Positions 1 to 7,796 of a stretch of DNA of 64,000 bases are shown piece after piece (within the stretch, counting starts at the first letter, position 1; each line of letters opens with the position of its first letter). The position numbers were made by a program, and so were the translations under genes. This stretch comes from Plut-88900 sp965116945 (GTDB lineage: Bacteria > Chloroflexota > Dehalococcoidia > Plut-88900): NCBI GenBank assembly GCA_965116945.1, contig OZ220734.1:992001-1056000 (forward strand). Direction: 5' to 3'. Below the pieces are notes generated by a model that saw only the letters and a list, made by a program, of their open reading frames with translations, made no database searches and was not told the origin of the DNA.

Positions 1-1353
1 GAAGGCGGCCCAGGCGAACCAGAAGTGGTTGGCGTGGACCATGGGGGTCAGGGTCTCGTCCTTTAGGGGGCCGTCGACGGCGCGGCCGAGGACATTCCAG
101 GTGGATCCGGTCTCCTCGTCGGTGAAGGCGCCGGAGTCGGGGCGGAAGGTCAGGGTGCGGTCGCCGAGGCGGCGGTCGAAGACGCCGGTGGCGCCCACGT
201 CCCGGGAGTTGGCTATGAGGCCCCCGTCCAGGGCCGAGGCCGTGCCCGGCGCGTGGAAGACCACGATAGGTGTCCCCCCGACATCGTCGTTGACGACGGG
301 GATCTCTTCGAGCCTCAGGAAGGGATAGGCCACGGTCTCGCCGTTGAGCTCGACGGTGGCGACGCGTTCCACGGGGCGGAGGCGTCCGTCCTCGGGGCCG
401 TGGAAGAGGAAGGGGGATGAGTTGATGTCGTCGTAGCCGGTGTAGGGATTGCGGCCATACTGGCGGGTGAAGCCCGTGTCCCGGGTGAGGACCTGGCCCT
501 CGGGGTAGTTGTCGCGGAAATCGGCCCAGGAGACGATGGAGGCGGGGACCTGGGGGAGTCGTGTCCCGGTTAGCTCGCCGACGATGGCCTCGCCGAGGAT
601 CTGCTGCCACCAGCTGTCGGTGGCGCGGTCGTACATGATGAGGTCGCTGTAGCGGAGGAGGCCGCTGACGCCGAATGAGTTGATAGTGTTTCCCATGCGG
701 CGGTCGAAGGCGATGGCGGTGTTGCAGAGGGGGCAGAAAGTGACGAGGACAGGCTCGCCACCTACCACGTCGTTGACGATCTCGTGCCAGGTCATTATCT
801 GGAGGGGGTAGGCTCGGGCGTCTCCGTTGATTTCGATGGCGATGACGGGCTCCATTTCGGCGAGCCAGTCTATGTCATCAGACACGGGGGCGAACTTGGG
901 GTTGTCGATGGAGGGTATGCCGTCGCGGACCTGGCCGAGGAGGATTTCGGCGTAGTCGACGGAGTGCTTGGAGAAATCGGTGCGCCAGGGGTTGCGGCCA
1001 GTGGGGTCGGAGCGGGCGAAATAGGCTGCGGGATCGAAGTCGGGGGTGGGGACGGGGGTGGGAGAGGCAATAGGTTCACCCTCACCCTGACCCTCTCCCA
1101 TCAAGGGAGAGGGGGTTAGGAGGTCGGGCTGGGGCCAGGGGTCATCGGGGGCATCGTGGGTGGTGTTGGCGTCGGTCTGGCCTGTCGGGGGAGACCACTC
1201 GGATTCACCGGGGCGGTGGGTGGGGGAGGGGTCAGCCTCGGCCTGGGCCTCTCCTGTGGAGGGGGTAGGGGTGGAAGGGTCTCCGCCGCAGGCGGCGATG
1301 ACGAGGGTGGCGATTAGGAGGATGGTTGTGGGGAGGAGTTTGGATTTGAACAT
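1..1353 (-). CDS. DUF3179 domain lipoprotein (C-terminus outside window)
   Basis: The minus-strand frame is open from an ATG at 1353 to the window edge (451 codons, partial), so its end is not visible. The N-terminus (MFKSKLLPTTILLIATLVIA then AC) is a lipoprotein signal with the lipobox Cys at residue 22. A Pro/Thr/Glu-rich linker of about 80 residues follows, then a DUF3179-type domain with typical stretches such as TWHEIVNDVVGGEPVLVTF, CPLCNTAIAFDR and VVFHAPGTASALDGG. The family's function is unknown; it is an extracytoplasmic, probably membrane-tethered protein. The linker contains a copy of the genome's dispersed CCCTCACCC...AGGGAGAGG repeat read in frame (1078-1115), which looks like a repeat insertion tolerated in a tether. 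Family assignment is by remembered motif, not a search. Confidence 0.8.
   Translation of the reverse strand, partial: MFKSKLLPTTILLIATLVIAACGGDPSTPTPSTGEAQAEADPSPTHRPGESEWSPPTGQTDANTTHDAPDDPWPQPDLLTPSPLMGEGQGEGEPIASPTPVPTPDFDPAAYFARSDPTGRNPWRTDFSKHSVDYAEILLGQVRDGIPSIDNPKFAPVSDDIDWLAEMEPVIAIEINGDARAYPLQIMTWHEIVNDVVGGEPVLVTFCPLCNTAIAFDRRMGNTINSFGVSGLLRYSDLIMYDRATDSWWQQILGEAIVGELTGTRLPQVPASIVSWADFRDNYPEGQVLTRDTGFTRQYGRNPYTGYDDINSSPFLFHGPEDGRLRPVERVATVELNGETVAYPFLRLEEIPVVNDDVGGTPIVVFHAPGTASALDGGLIANSRDVGATGVFDRRLGDRTLTFRPDSGAFTDEETGSTWNVLGRAVDGPLKDETLTPMVHANHFWFAWAAF
1078..1115. repeat. Dispersed repeat R1 (CTCACCC-N-CTCTCCC hairpin) inside a coding region
   Basis: A short hairpin repeat, CTCTCCCATCAAGGGAGAG with a CCCTCACCCTGACC lead. 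Related copies lie at about 3848, 17829 and, inverted, 61224, and the composite repeats at 7797, 37761, 39917 and 42817 share its arms. Here it falls within the DUF3179 reading frame. Confidence 0.8.
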
Positions 1354-1395
1354 GGTGTTTGGTGGGCTGATGTGAGTCTCGGAGCATCCAGACCC

Positions 1396-1490
1396 CCCGC
1401 TCGACCCTTCGAGTGGCCTCAGGGTGAGCGGCCCCACCCCGATCCGCTCTCTAGACCTTTCTACCCTGCTCAGGGCAAGCGGGACCCCGC
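1396..1490. repeat. Dispersed repeat R2 (CTTCGAC..GCTCAG..GAGCGG), two degenerate copies
   Basis: Two diverged units of a repeat that recurs at about 7965, 34978, 35565, 44252, 44408, 49639, 50908, 54674 and 56649. The cores here read TCGACCCTTCGAGTGGCCTC and CTACCCTGCTCAGGGCAAGC. The unit sits between the DUF3179 start and the TlpA-like stop. Confidence 0.65.
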
Positions 1491-1512
1491 CAGGGAATGA
1501 CGGAATGTTGCG

Positions 1513-2124
1513 TTATTTTTCGAGGGCCAGGAGGGCGCGGTCCCGGATGCCTTCGTGGGTGTCGAAGCCGAGCTTGCGGTCTACGATGATGCCGTCGATG
1601 TCGATGTAGTAGGTGGTGGGCATGGCGAGGACCTGGTAGGCCTTGACGATCTGGTCGTCCCTAGGGAGGTAGAGGAGGGGGTAGGTGACGCCGCGGGCGA
1701 GGGCGAAGGGCTCGCCCTGGGCGACGGTCTCCTGGTTGTTGATGCCGAGAATGACCAGATCGTCGCTGAACTCCTGGGCGACGGATTCGAGGTCGGGCAT
1801 CTCTTCGAGGCAGAAGTTGCACCAGCTGGCCCAGAAGTTGACGACGACGGCCTTTTCGCCAAGGAACTCGGAAAGGCTGACGACATTGCCTGCGGAGTCG
1901 GTGAGCATGAAGTTGGGGGCTGCTTGTCCGACGTCGGTGCCGACCTCACCCTGGCCGGAGTTGTCGGCGACGCCGAGCATGACCATGGAGCCCTCTTCGG
2001 TCATAACCTCGGTGCCGCCGGCGAAGGGGTTGGTGAGGGCAATGACTATGGCGGCGACGCCAGCCAGGCCGAAGGTGAAGATTACTCTCTTCTGGAGGAG
2101 TGTAAGGGCCTTGATGTCCCACAT
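1513..2124 (-). CDS. TlpA/ResA-like membrane-anchored thioredoxin
   Basis: 203 aa with an uncleaved-looking N-terminal hydrophobic segment (residues about 13-33) that would anchor it outside the membrane. A thioredoxin fold of the TlpA/ResA/AhpC-TSA type follows. The redox motif is WASWCNFC (CxxC), and a cis-Pro region is visible in VLAMPTTYYIDIDG. Such proteins reduce or transfer disulfides on extracytoplasmic substrates, often in cytochrome c maturation; no cytochrome biogenesis gene is nearby, so the substrate is unknown. It reads in the same direction as the DUF3179 gene, separated by about 160 bp of repeats. The ATG at 2124 is chosen because it precedes the membrane segment directly. Confidence 0.85.
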   Translation of the reverse strand: MWDIKALTLLQKRVIFTFGLAGVAAIVIALTNPFAGGTEVMTEEGSMVMLGVADNSGQGEVGTDVGQAAPNFMLTDSAGNVVSLSEFLGEKAVVVNFWASWCNFCLEEMPDLESVAQEFSDDLVILGINNQETVAQGEPFALARGVTYPLLYLPRDDQIVKAYQVLAMPTTYYIDIDGIIVDRKLGFDTHEGIRDRALLALEK

Positions 2125-2182
2125 ATGTCTACGTTAATGATAACGCACCAGGGGGAGTGGGGTTAGGGGGGAGGGGTAGCCG

Positions 2183-2217
2183 TTGACAGAAAGGTGTATT
2201 GATGCGATGATGCTGAC
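2183..2217 (+). promoter_or_regulatory. Putative promoter for a leaderless vapBC transcript
   Basis: TTGACA at 2183-2188, a 17-nt spacer and GATGAT at 2206-2211 place transcription start at about 2218, which is the A of the antitoxin ATG. No ribosome-binding site fits between. Inference from spacing only. Confidence 0.5.
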
Positions 2218-2445
2218 ATGCGAACTACAGTAACTATAGATGATGATGTACTCTCGGTGGCGCGGGCCTTGGCGCAGAGGAAGAAGACGAGCCTTGGGAG
2301 TGCGCTGTCGGAGTTGGCGCGTCGGGGGTTCAGGGGTGGCAACGGGACAGGGGCGAAAAGAAGACGCGGCACCTTCGCCGTCGACGCGAACGCCCGGCCC
2401 ATCACTAACGAGGACGTCTACAGGGCATTGGAAGATTTTCCGTGA
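2218..2445 (+). CDS. VapB-type ribbon-helix-helix antitoxin
   Basis: 75 aa. The N-terminus MRTTVTIDDDVLSVARALA is the usual ribbon-helix-helix start of VapB-like antitoxins. The basic mid-section and acidic C-terminus (NEDVYRALEDF) fit a DNA-binding half plus a toxin-binding tail. Its stop overlaps the toxin start by four bases (GTGA at 2442-2445), a classic toxin-antitoxin arrangement. It would neutralise the PIN toxin downstream and repress the operon. Confidence 0.8.
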   Translation: MRTTVTIDDDVLSVARALAQRKKTSLGSALSELARRGFRGGNGTGAKRRRGTFAVDANARPITNEDVYRALEDFP

Positions 2446-2876
2446 CCGCGCTGCTGGACGTCAGCGTATTGATAGCCCTGGCTTGGCCCCACCACGTGCA
2501 TCACGATGCCGCCAGGGCGTGGTTCAGCGAAGGCCAAAGGAATGGCTGGGCTACATGCACGTTGACGGAGGCGGGGTTTGTTAGGGTGTCCTGCAATCCG
2601 TCAGCGATGCAGCATAATATCACTCCTCTTCACGCCGTCAGCATCCTGGAGGAATTGATGGAGGAGGGCGATCACACCTTTTGGCCGATGGACTGGTCAA
2701 TAGTCGATTTGCCGGATTCAATCGGCGCCCGACTTCAGGGATACAGGCAAGTCACTGATGCCGTTCTGCTGGCCACCGCGATGCAGCGAGGCGGCCAATT
2801 GGCCACTCTGGACGCAGGCATGGAGAGTTTGTTAGCAGAGAAGGACAGGTCTTTCCTATACGTCATACCTGTGTGA
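2442..2876 (+). CDS. VapC-type PIN-domain toxin
   Basis: 144 aa, GTG start overlapping the antitoxin stop. The PIN-domain acidic residues are visible: LLDVSVLIAL (D5), a central TEAGFVRV (E), and a late TDAVLLATA and TLDAG. PIN toxins of this type are Mg-dependent ribonucleases that cut tRNA or rRNA when the antitoxin is lost. It differs in length and sequence from the PIN protein at 62642, so the window has two unrelated PIN modules. Confidence 0.85.
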   Translation: MTALLDVSVLIALAWPHHVHHDAARAWFSEGQRNGWATCTLTEAGFVRVSCNPSAMQHNITPLHAVSILEELMEEGDHTFWPMDWSIVDLPDSIGARLQGYRQVTDAVLLATAMQRGGQLATLDAGMESLLAEKDRSFLYVIPV

Positions 2877-2892
2877 GGGCATCGGGCGACTA

Positions 2893-3219
2893 ATGCCGGA
2901 TAAACTTTCAATCCAAGTCGCTTACGACAAGAGGTCAGGAGGGTGGGGGGAGGCAGTGCGTGTGGTGGAGGAGGTGATGAGGGAACATGACTACGATATC
3001 AGCAGCTTTGAGCTTGTTGGAGGGGAAGAGGGCAGTTTTGTGGTGAAGATCGATGGGGAGGTGGTGTTTTCGGGTCGGGTCCCGAGCCCCGAGGAAGTCA
3101 GTGATGCAGTGAGGAATCGCCTGTCGAATGACGTGGGGCGTCGGGTGAGATATAATGTCTTTCGCTTTTGGAGGACGGCACTGGCCGTCACCGGCATGAA
3201 CAGAAAGGGGGTGAGGTAA
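2893..3219 (+). CDS. Rdx/SelW-family paralogue lacking the CxxC/U motif
   Basis: 108 aa. It aligns by eye with the next gene: LSIQVAYDKRSG...EAVRVVEEVMREHDYDISSF against LNIEVEYCTLU...EAVSLTEEVMREYDYDIATF. Both share the KIDGE/RIDGE and P-(S/N)-x-EE blocks of the SelT/SelW/SelH (Rdx) family. At the position where the family has Cys-x-x-Cys/Sec this protein reads YDKRSGG, so the redox pair is gone and thioredoxin-like chemistry is unlikely. A basic C-terminal extension (residues about 85-108) is unique to this copy. It ends three bases before the SelW ATG (stop 3217-3219, then GG), so the two are probably co-translated. Function unknown. Confidence 0.65.
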   Translation: MPDKLSIQVAYDKRSGGWGEAVRVVEEVMREHDYDISSFELVGGEEGSFVVKIDGEVVFSGRVPSPEEVSDAVRNRLSNDVGRRVRYNVFRFWRTALAVTGMNRKGVR

Positions 3220-3221
3220 GG

Positions 3222-3500
3222 ATGGCCAAGAAGCTGAACATCGAGGTCGAATACTGCACTCTTTGAAACTACCTCCCCGAAGCCGTCAGTCTGACGGAAG
3301 AAGTGATGAGGGAATACGACTACGATATCGCTACCTTCAAGATCATCACCGCTGCGCAGGGCAAGTTCGAGGTGAGGATCGATGGTGAGACGGTCCACTC
3401 CAAGCTGGAGACGGGCCGGTTCCCGAGCAACGAAGAGATCAAAGAGGCGATAAAGGCCCGATTGCCGGAGGAGGCGACTCCTTCGCTGTTCGGGTCCTAG
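3222..3500 (+). CDS. SelW-like (Rdx family) selenoprotein with in-frame TGA as Sec15
   Basis: Reading from ATG 3222 gives MAKKLNIEVEYCTL, then TGA at 3264-3266, then NYLPEAVSLTEEVMREYDYD to a TAG at 3498-3500 (92 residues including Sec). The TGA is in the second thiol position of the family's Cys-x-x-Cys/Sec motif (C12-T-L-U15), on the first beta-strand as in known SelW proteins. The rest of the frame is intact. A strong ribosome-binding site (GGGGGTGAGG) precedes the ATG, and a hairpin lies 16 nt after the TGA. Rdx proteins are small thioredoxin-fold redox proteins. Conventional calling would truncate this to an ORF starting near 3303. The alternative is a nonsense pseudogene, which the position and intact frame argue against. 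No selA, selB, selD or tRNA-Sec lies in the window. Confidence 0.8.
3267..3300 (+). promoter_or_regulatory. Candidate bacterial SECIS hairpin downstream of the Sec TGA
   Basis: CCGTCA (3283-3288) pairs with TGACGG (3292-3297). With a five-pair stem the apical loop reads AGTCT, close to the AGGTCT loop of the E. coli fdhF SECIS, including the G-U step recognised by SelB. Spacing of 16 nt from the TGA falls in the bacterial range. Structure is inferred by eye. Confidence 0.55.
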
Positions 3501-3522
3501 GAAGCTTAGAGCAAACACGATA

Positions 3523-3803
3523 CAGGCGAAGACGGAGACGAGTAGGGGCACGACGCTGCGGTCAGCGAGCCTGGTTTGGTGAGAGCAGGCCCGGAGCCCG
3601 GCCCCAAAAATCCCTCCCGAGCCGCCACCCGAAATCCGATAGCAGGAAAGTAGGCGTGGCCGGGGTCGCTCCACGTTAAAGGGGCGAGAGCATCGGCCTT
3701 GTAATATGGGGCCCGTGCTTTAATGAGAAGGTCCGCTTCGGGCGGACAATTAGGGTGGTACCGCGGGTTGGAACCCGTCCCTGTGAAGGGGGCGGGTTTT
3801 TTG
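3523..3803 (+). promoter_or_regulatory. T-box riboswitch (tRNA-Ile sensing) upstream of ileS
   Basis: The hallmark T-box sequence AGGGTGGTACCGCG lies at 3751-3764, followed directly by an intrinsic terminator, the standard antiterminator/terminator arrangement. Upstream, GAAGACGGAGACGAGTAG resembles the 5' base of Stem I, and CAGCGAGCCTGG...GGTGAGAGC fits its distal part. A likely specifier triplet ATC sits at 3610-3612 before CCTCCCGAGC, which matches isoleucine and the downstream gene. Uncharged tRNA-Ile would allow readthrough into ileS. The outer limits are approximate. Confidence 0.9.
3772..3802 (+). terminator. Intrinsic terminator of the T-box leader
   Basis: AACCCGTCCC pairs with GGGGGCGGGTT around a CTGTGAA loop and is followed by TTTTT. 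It overlaps the 3' side of the T-box antiterminator, so the two structures are mutually exclusive. Confidence 0.85.
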
Positions 3804-3845
3804 TTGGGGTTCTCGAGGGAGGGAGGTGAGGCAGTGAGGTATGTT

Positions 3846-3960
3846 TCACCCTCACCCTAGCCCTCTCCCGTCGAGGGAGAGGGGACTGGACCTCCCCGCA
3901 AAGCAGGGGATGGATTCACGCCATGGGCGCATTTTCAACCGGCTCTGGGGCCGGAATGAC
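3846..3960. repeat. Dispersed repeat R1 plus companion CGGAATGACGGAA tail
   Basis: CCCTCACCCTAGCCCTCTCC with its GAGGGAGAGGGGACTGGACC partner, then a GATGGATTCACGCCATGGGC block and GGCTCTGGGGCCGGAATGAC. The same succession occurs near 7800-8060 and 17829. The unit lies between the T-box terminator and the ileS start and will be transcribed in the leader. Confidence 0.75.
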
Positions 3961-3989
3961 GGAATATGGATAGGGAAGAGTTTGAGTAG

Positions 3990-6900
3990 ATGAGCGAGAA
4001 GATGTTTGAACCGGTATCGAGCAAGGTTAGTTTTCCGGAGCTGGAGACGCGGGTGTTGGAGTTCTGGAAGGAGCGGGACATTGCGACGCGGTCGGTGGAG
4101 GAGCGTCGGGACAGGCCGCTGTACGTTATGTACGAAGGGCCCCCGACGGCCAACGCGGGCCCCGGGATTCACCACGTCCTGTCCCGGGTGTTCAAGGACA
4201 TCATGCCCCGCTACAAGACGATGAAGGGCTTCTGCGCCCCCCGGAAAGCCGGCTGGGACACCCACGGCCTGCCGGTGGAACTGGAGGTGGAGAAGAACCT
4301 CGGGATCACGCAGAAGGCGCAGATCGAGGAGCACGGGATCCGGGAGTTCAACGCCGCATGCAAGCAGAACGTGATGCGCTACGTGAAGGAATGGGAAGAC
4401 CTGACAGACCGCATCGGGTTCTGGATCGACATGAACGACCCCTACGTCACCTTCGAGAACTCGTATATCGAATCGATGTGGTGGATTCTGAAGCAGCTTT
4501 GGGACAGGGGGCTAATCCACGAGGCATACAAGTCGATCTGGCACTGCCCGAGGTGCGTGACCTCGCTCAGCGACCACGAGGTGGCCCAGGGCTACAACGA
4601 CCAGACGAAGGACGTGGCTATCTTCGTGAAGTTCCGGGTTGACCTGGAGGACGACGACTACAGCAATGACGCCCGCAAGCTGATAGGCGGGTCTCACCTC
4701 CCGACCTACATCCTCGCCTGGACGACAACCCCCTGGACCCTGCCGGGCAACACGGCCCTGGCCATAGACCCCGAAGCGGACTACGCAGTTGTAGAGGACA
4801 AGGCGGATGGGTCGATACCCGAGCGGCTGATCATGGCCGAGGCCCTAGTGAGCAAGCTGCTGCCGCCGGGTTACGATACGGTCGGGACGGTGAAGGGGAG
4901 CGACCTGGTGGGGCTGGGGTACAAATCGCTGTACAACCCGGTGGCGTACAAGGTGCCGGGAATCGGGAAGTTTGCGGAGGGTCGGGTGCAGAGGGGGGCG
5001 AGCTACCAGCCGGGCCAGACGGCGACGTTCCACGTGGTCGGTGGGGACTTCGTGAGTTTGGACGAGGGGACGGGGGTTGTGCACATAGCACCGGCTTTCG
5101 GTGAAGACGACTTCAAGATAGGGGCGTCGGAGGAGCTGTACTTCGTGCAGCACGTCGATTTGCAGGGCAACATGATCGGGAACTTCCCCTTCGCGGGCAA
5201 ATTCGTGAAGGATGCAGATTCGGACATCATCGACGACCTCACGGCCAGGGAGCTGCTGTTCAGGCACACCCAGATCGTGCACACCTACCCCTTCTGCTGG
5301 CGGTGCAGTTCGCCGCTGGTGTACTACGCCAAGAGCTCCTGGTACATCAACACGACGGAGATCAAGGACACGCTGCTGGACAACAATGACAAGGTGAACT
5401 GGTACCCGGGGCACATCAAGTGGGGCCGGTTCGGGGAGTGGCTGCGGAACGTGCAGGACTGGGCCATTTCCCGGGAGCGGTACTGGGGGACCCCGATACC
5501 TTTCTGGCAGTGCGACTCCTGTGAGAAATACGAGTGCATTGGATCCATAGAGGAACTGCGGGACAAGAAAAACGTGCGCGGGATCCCGGAACCCCTGGAC
5601 CTGCACCGGCCTTACGTCGACGAGATCTTTTATGAGTGCGGCGACTGCGGCGGCACCATGTCGCGGATCCTGGAGGTAATGGACGTCTGGTTCGACTCGG
5701 GGGCGATGCCTATTGCGCAGTGGCATTACCCCTTCGAGAACGGCGGGATGAAGGAGGACGGTCGGTTCCCGGCGGACTACATCTGCGAGGCGGTCGACCA
5801 GACCCGGGGCTGGTTCTACAGCCTCCATGCTGTGTCGTCGCTGGTGTTCGGGGAGCCGTGCTACCGGAACGTTATCTGCCTGGGCCACATCCTGGACGAG
5901 GCCGGCGAGAAGATGAGCAAGTCCAAGGGGAACGTGGTCAAGCCGTGGACCGTGCTGGACGCCCAGGGCGCCGACGCCCTTCGCTGGTACCTGTATACGG
6001 CGTCGCCGCCGGGAAACCCTCGCCGGTTCTCGGGGGAGCTGGTACAGGAAGCGATCCGGAAGTTCATGCTTACCCTCTGGAACACCTACTCGTTTTTCGT
6101 GACCTACGCCAACATTGATGGGTATCAGCCCAATGGCTCGAGGAACGGGGAGAGGGCGTCGGGGCTGGACCGGTGGATAGAGTCGGAGCTGCACAGGCTA
6201 GTGAAGGACGTGACGGAGTCGTTGGACAACTACGACCCGACGAATGCGGGCCGCAGGATCGAGGCATTCGTGGATGTGCTTTCCAACTGGTACGTGCGTC
6301 GGAGCAGGCGTCGGTTCTGGAAGAGCGAGAATGACGATGAGAAGCAGTCTGCCTACGACACCCTCTATGGGTGCCTTGTGACATTGTCCAAGCTCATTGC
6401 TCCCTTCACGCCGTTCCTGGCCGAGGAGCTGTACCGGAACCTGGTGTCGGCGGTTGATGACACTGCGCCGGAGAGCGTTCACCTGGCCGAGTTTCCAGAG
6501 GCCGATGAGTCGCTGATAGACCCGGCGCTCAACGATGAGGCCCGGCTAGCGATGAAGATAAGCAGCCTGGGTCGGGCGGCGAGAAGCAAGGCGGCGATCA
6601 AGGTGCGCCAACCCCTGTCGGCAGTGAAGGTGGTGGTGCGGGGCGAGGGGGAGAGGGAGGCCCTGCGGCGCAGCTTTGGCGAGGTGAGCGAAGAACTTAA
6701 CGTGAAGACGCTGGAGTTCGTGGAGTCGGCGTCTGAGGTGTATGACTACAAGGTGTCGGCGAACACGCCGTTGCTCGGGCCCAAGTACGGGAAGGACACG
6801 CCGAAGATCGTGAAGGGGCTGTCGGCGATGGACCCGGGTGATGTTGCTCAGGCTGTGCAGTCGGGGCAGAGCATCGAGGTGTCGGGATTTACGCTGGAGC

Positions 6901-7265
6901 CGGAAGAGGTGAACCTGGAGGCGGTGGAGAAGGAAGGGGTGTCGGTGGCTGCGGAGGGAGACTACGTGGTCGGGATACCTACTATCATCTCTGAGGAGCT
7001 GGCTAAAGAAGGCATGGCCCGGGAGCTGGTGCACCGGCTGCAGACCATGCGGAGGTCGGCGGGATTCGAGGTTGTTGACCAGATAGTGAGTTACATGGTC
7101 GGGGAAGGGGCCCCGGCGGAGGCCCTTGCCGCCCACGAGACCTACGTGAAGCAGGAGACGCTGTCCCAGGAGGTGCTAACTACTGCACCTCCCGCGGAGG
7201 CGTTTGTGGAGACGCACAAGCTGGACGGTCGGGAGGTGGTGCTGGGGGTGGTCAGGGTGGGGTAG
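3990..7265 (+). CDS. ileS: Isoleucyl-tRNA synthetase, type 2 (GXHH motif)
   Basis: 1091 aa class I aminoacyl-tRNA synthetase that charges tRNA-Ile. Visible blocks: EGPPTANAGPGIHHVL at residues about 49-64, an editing (CP1) domain with AWTTTPWTLPGNTALA, GWDTHGLPVE, the KMSKS loop at residues 641-645, and an anticodon-binding C-terminal third. The signature that is HxGH in most class I enzymes reads G59-I-H-H62, that is, first and third positions swapped, a pattern described for some type 2 IleRS (IleS2) enzymes. The length and the GPPTAN...PGIHH context also fit IleS2. The gene is preceded by an Ile-type T-box. The ATG at 3990 follows GAGTAG, a weak ribosome-binding site; an in-frame ATG at 4002 is an alternative. 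Confidence 0.95.
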   Translation: MSEKMFEPVSSKVSFPELETRVLEFWKERDIATRSVEERRDRPLYVMYEGPPTANAGPGIHHVLSRVFKDIMPRYKTMKGFCAPRKAGWDTHGLPVELEVEKNLGITQKAQIEEHGIREFNAACKQNVMRYVKEWEDLTDRIGFWIDMNDPYVTFENSYIESMWWILKQLWDRGLIHEAYKSIWHCPRCVTSLSDHEVAQGYNDQTKDVAIFVKFRVDLEDDDYSNDARKLIGGSHLPTYILAWTTTPWTLPGNTALAIDPEADYAVVEDKADGSIPERLIMAEALVSKLLPPGYDTVGTVKGSDLVGLGYKSLYNPVAYKVPGIGKFAEGRVQRGASYQPGQTATFHVVGGDFVSLDEGTGVVHIAPAFGEDDFKIGASEELYFVQHVDLQGNMIGNFPFAGKFVKDADSDIIDDLTARELLFRHTQIVHTYPFCWRCSSPLVYYAKSSWYINTTEIKDTLLDNNDKVNWYPGHIKWGRFGEWLRNVQDWAISRERYWGTPIPFWQCDSCEKYECIGSIEELRDKKNVRGIPEPLDLHRPYVDEIFYECGDCGGTMSRILEVMDVWFDSGAMPIAQWHYPFENGGMKEDGRFPADYICEAVDQTRGWFYSLHAVSSLVFGEPCYRNVICLGHILDEAGEKMSKSKGNVVKPWTVLDAQGADALRWYLYTASPPGNPRRFSGELVQEAIRKFMLTLWNTYSFFVTYANIDGYQPNGSRNGERASGLDRWIESELHRLVKDVTESLDNYDPTNAGRRIEAFVDVLSNWYVRRSRRRFWKSENDDEKQSAYDTLYGCLVTLSKLIAPFTPFLAEELYRNLVSAVDDTAPESVHLAEFPEADESLIDPALNDEARLAMKISSLGRAARSKAAIKVRQPLSAVKVVVRGEGEREALRRSFGEVSEELNVKTLEFVESASEVYDYKVSANTPLLGPKYGKDTPKIVKGLSAMDPGDVAQAVQSGQSIEVSGFTLEPEEVNLEAVEKEGVSVAAEGDYVVGIPTIISEELAKEGMARELVHRLQTMRRSAGFEVVDQIVSYMVGEGAPAEALAAHETYVKQETLSQEVLTTAPPAEAFVETHKLDGREVVLGVVRVG

Positions 7266-7356
7266 GGGGGGTTGGTGCGAAGAGACTTGTGAGTGGGCAA
7301 GCACTAGATCCCTCGCGGGGCCTCGGGATGACAGCTACAGGGGTGCCTTTGGTGGG

Positions 7357-7713
7357 CTAGTAGAGGATGAGGCTGGTGGGGATGAGTCGTTGCTCTACCG
7401 GGTCAACAGCGAGGCCCAGGCCTTCAAGGGTGTAGGCGCCGAGAAGGGACGGCGCGTTGTCTTGGGCGAAGACCACCAGGGTAGTCACACTGTCGCCGTT
7501 AATTGTTGCGCGTGCCTCACCGTAGTCCATGTGGATGCGCCGTCCGTCCGCGAGGAGGAATCTGCGCTGGCCGACGGGCTCGATTCCCAAATCCCGAAGC
7601 AAGGGAGAAGGGAGCGTGGTGTAGGCAGCACCGGTGTCGACGATTGCCTCTATTTCTTTAGAGTGCGAGCCGGCGACGTTGGCAATTGTTATCGGTGAAG
7701 TGAATGTGCCCAT
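7357..7713 (-). CDS. Clan AA (retropepsin-like) aspartic protease
   Basis: 118 aa, the usual size of a bacterial single-domain retropepsin-like protein. The catalytic motif is IVDTGAAYTTLP (DTGA) at residues about 24-35, with the hydrophobic flap-like strand FLLADGRRIHMDYGEA after it and the LLGAYTLEGLGLAVDP element that carries the conserved hydrophobic-Gly pattern near the C-terminus. Such proteins act as homodimers. No signal peptide is seen, so it is probably cytoplasmic. It stands alone, opposite to ileS. Substrate unknown. Confidence 0.8.
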   Translation of the reverse strand: MGTFTSPITIANVAGSHSKEIEAIVDTGAAYTTLPSPLLRDLGIEPVGQRRFLLADGRRIHMDYGEARATINGDSVTTLVVFAQDNAPSLLGAYTLEGLGLAVDPVEQRLIPTSLILY

Positions 7714-7796
7714 GAGTTTCTCTCGGAACCATTGTACAACTCGTTTCAGTATAGCAGGGGCAAGTCAATTGCGAGGGTCGCTCCTACAGTAAATGG

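Noticed and set aside
3303..3500. Independent 65-aa ORF
   Set aside because: It is the downstream part of the SelW frame after the in-frame TGA; its start lacks a ribosome-binding site and it would miss the first strand of the fold.
4845..6194. 449-aa minus-strand ORF
   Set aside because: Shadow of ileS in a GC-rich frame with no recognisable domain. Many other long opposite-strand frames (for example 14419-15534 and 50257-50892) were dropped for the same reason.
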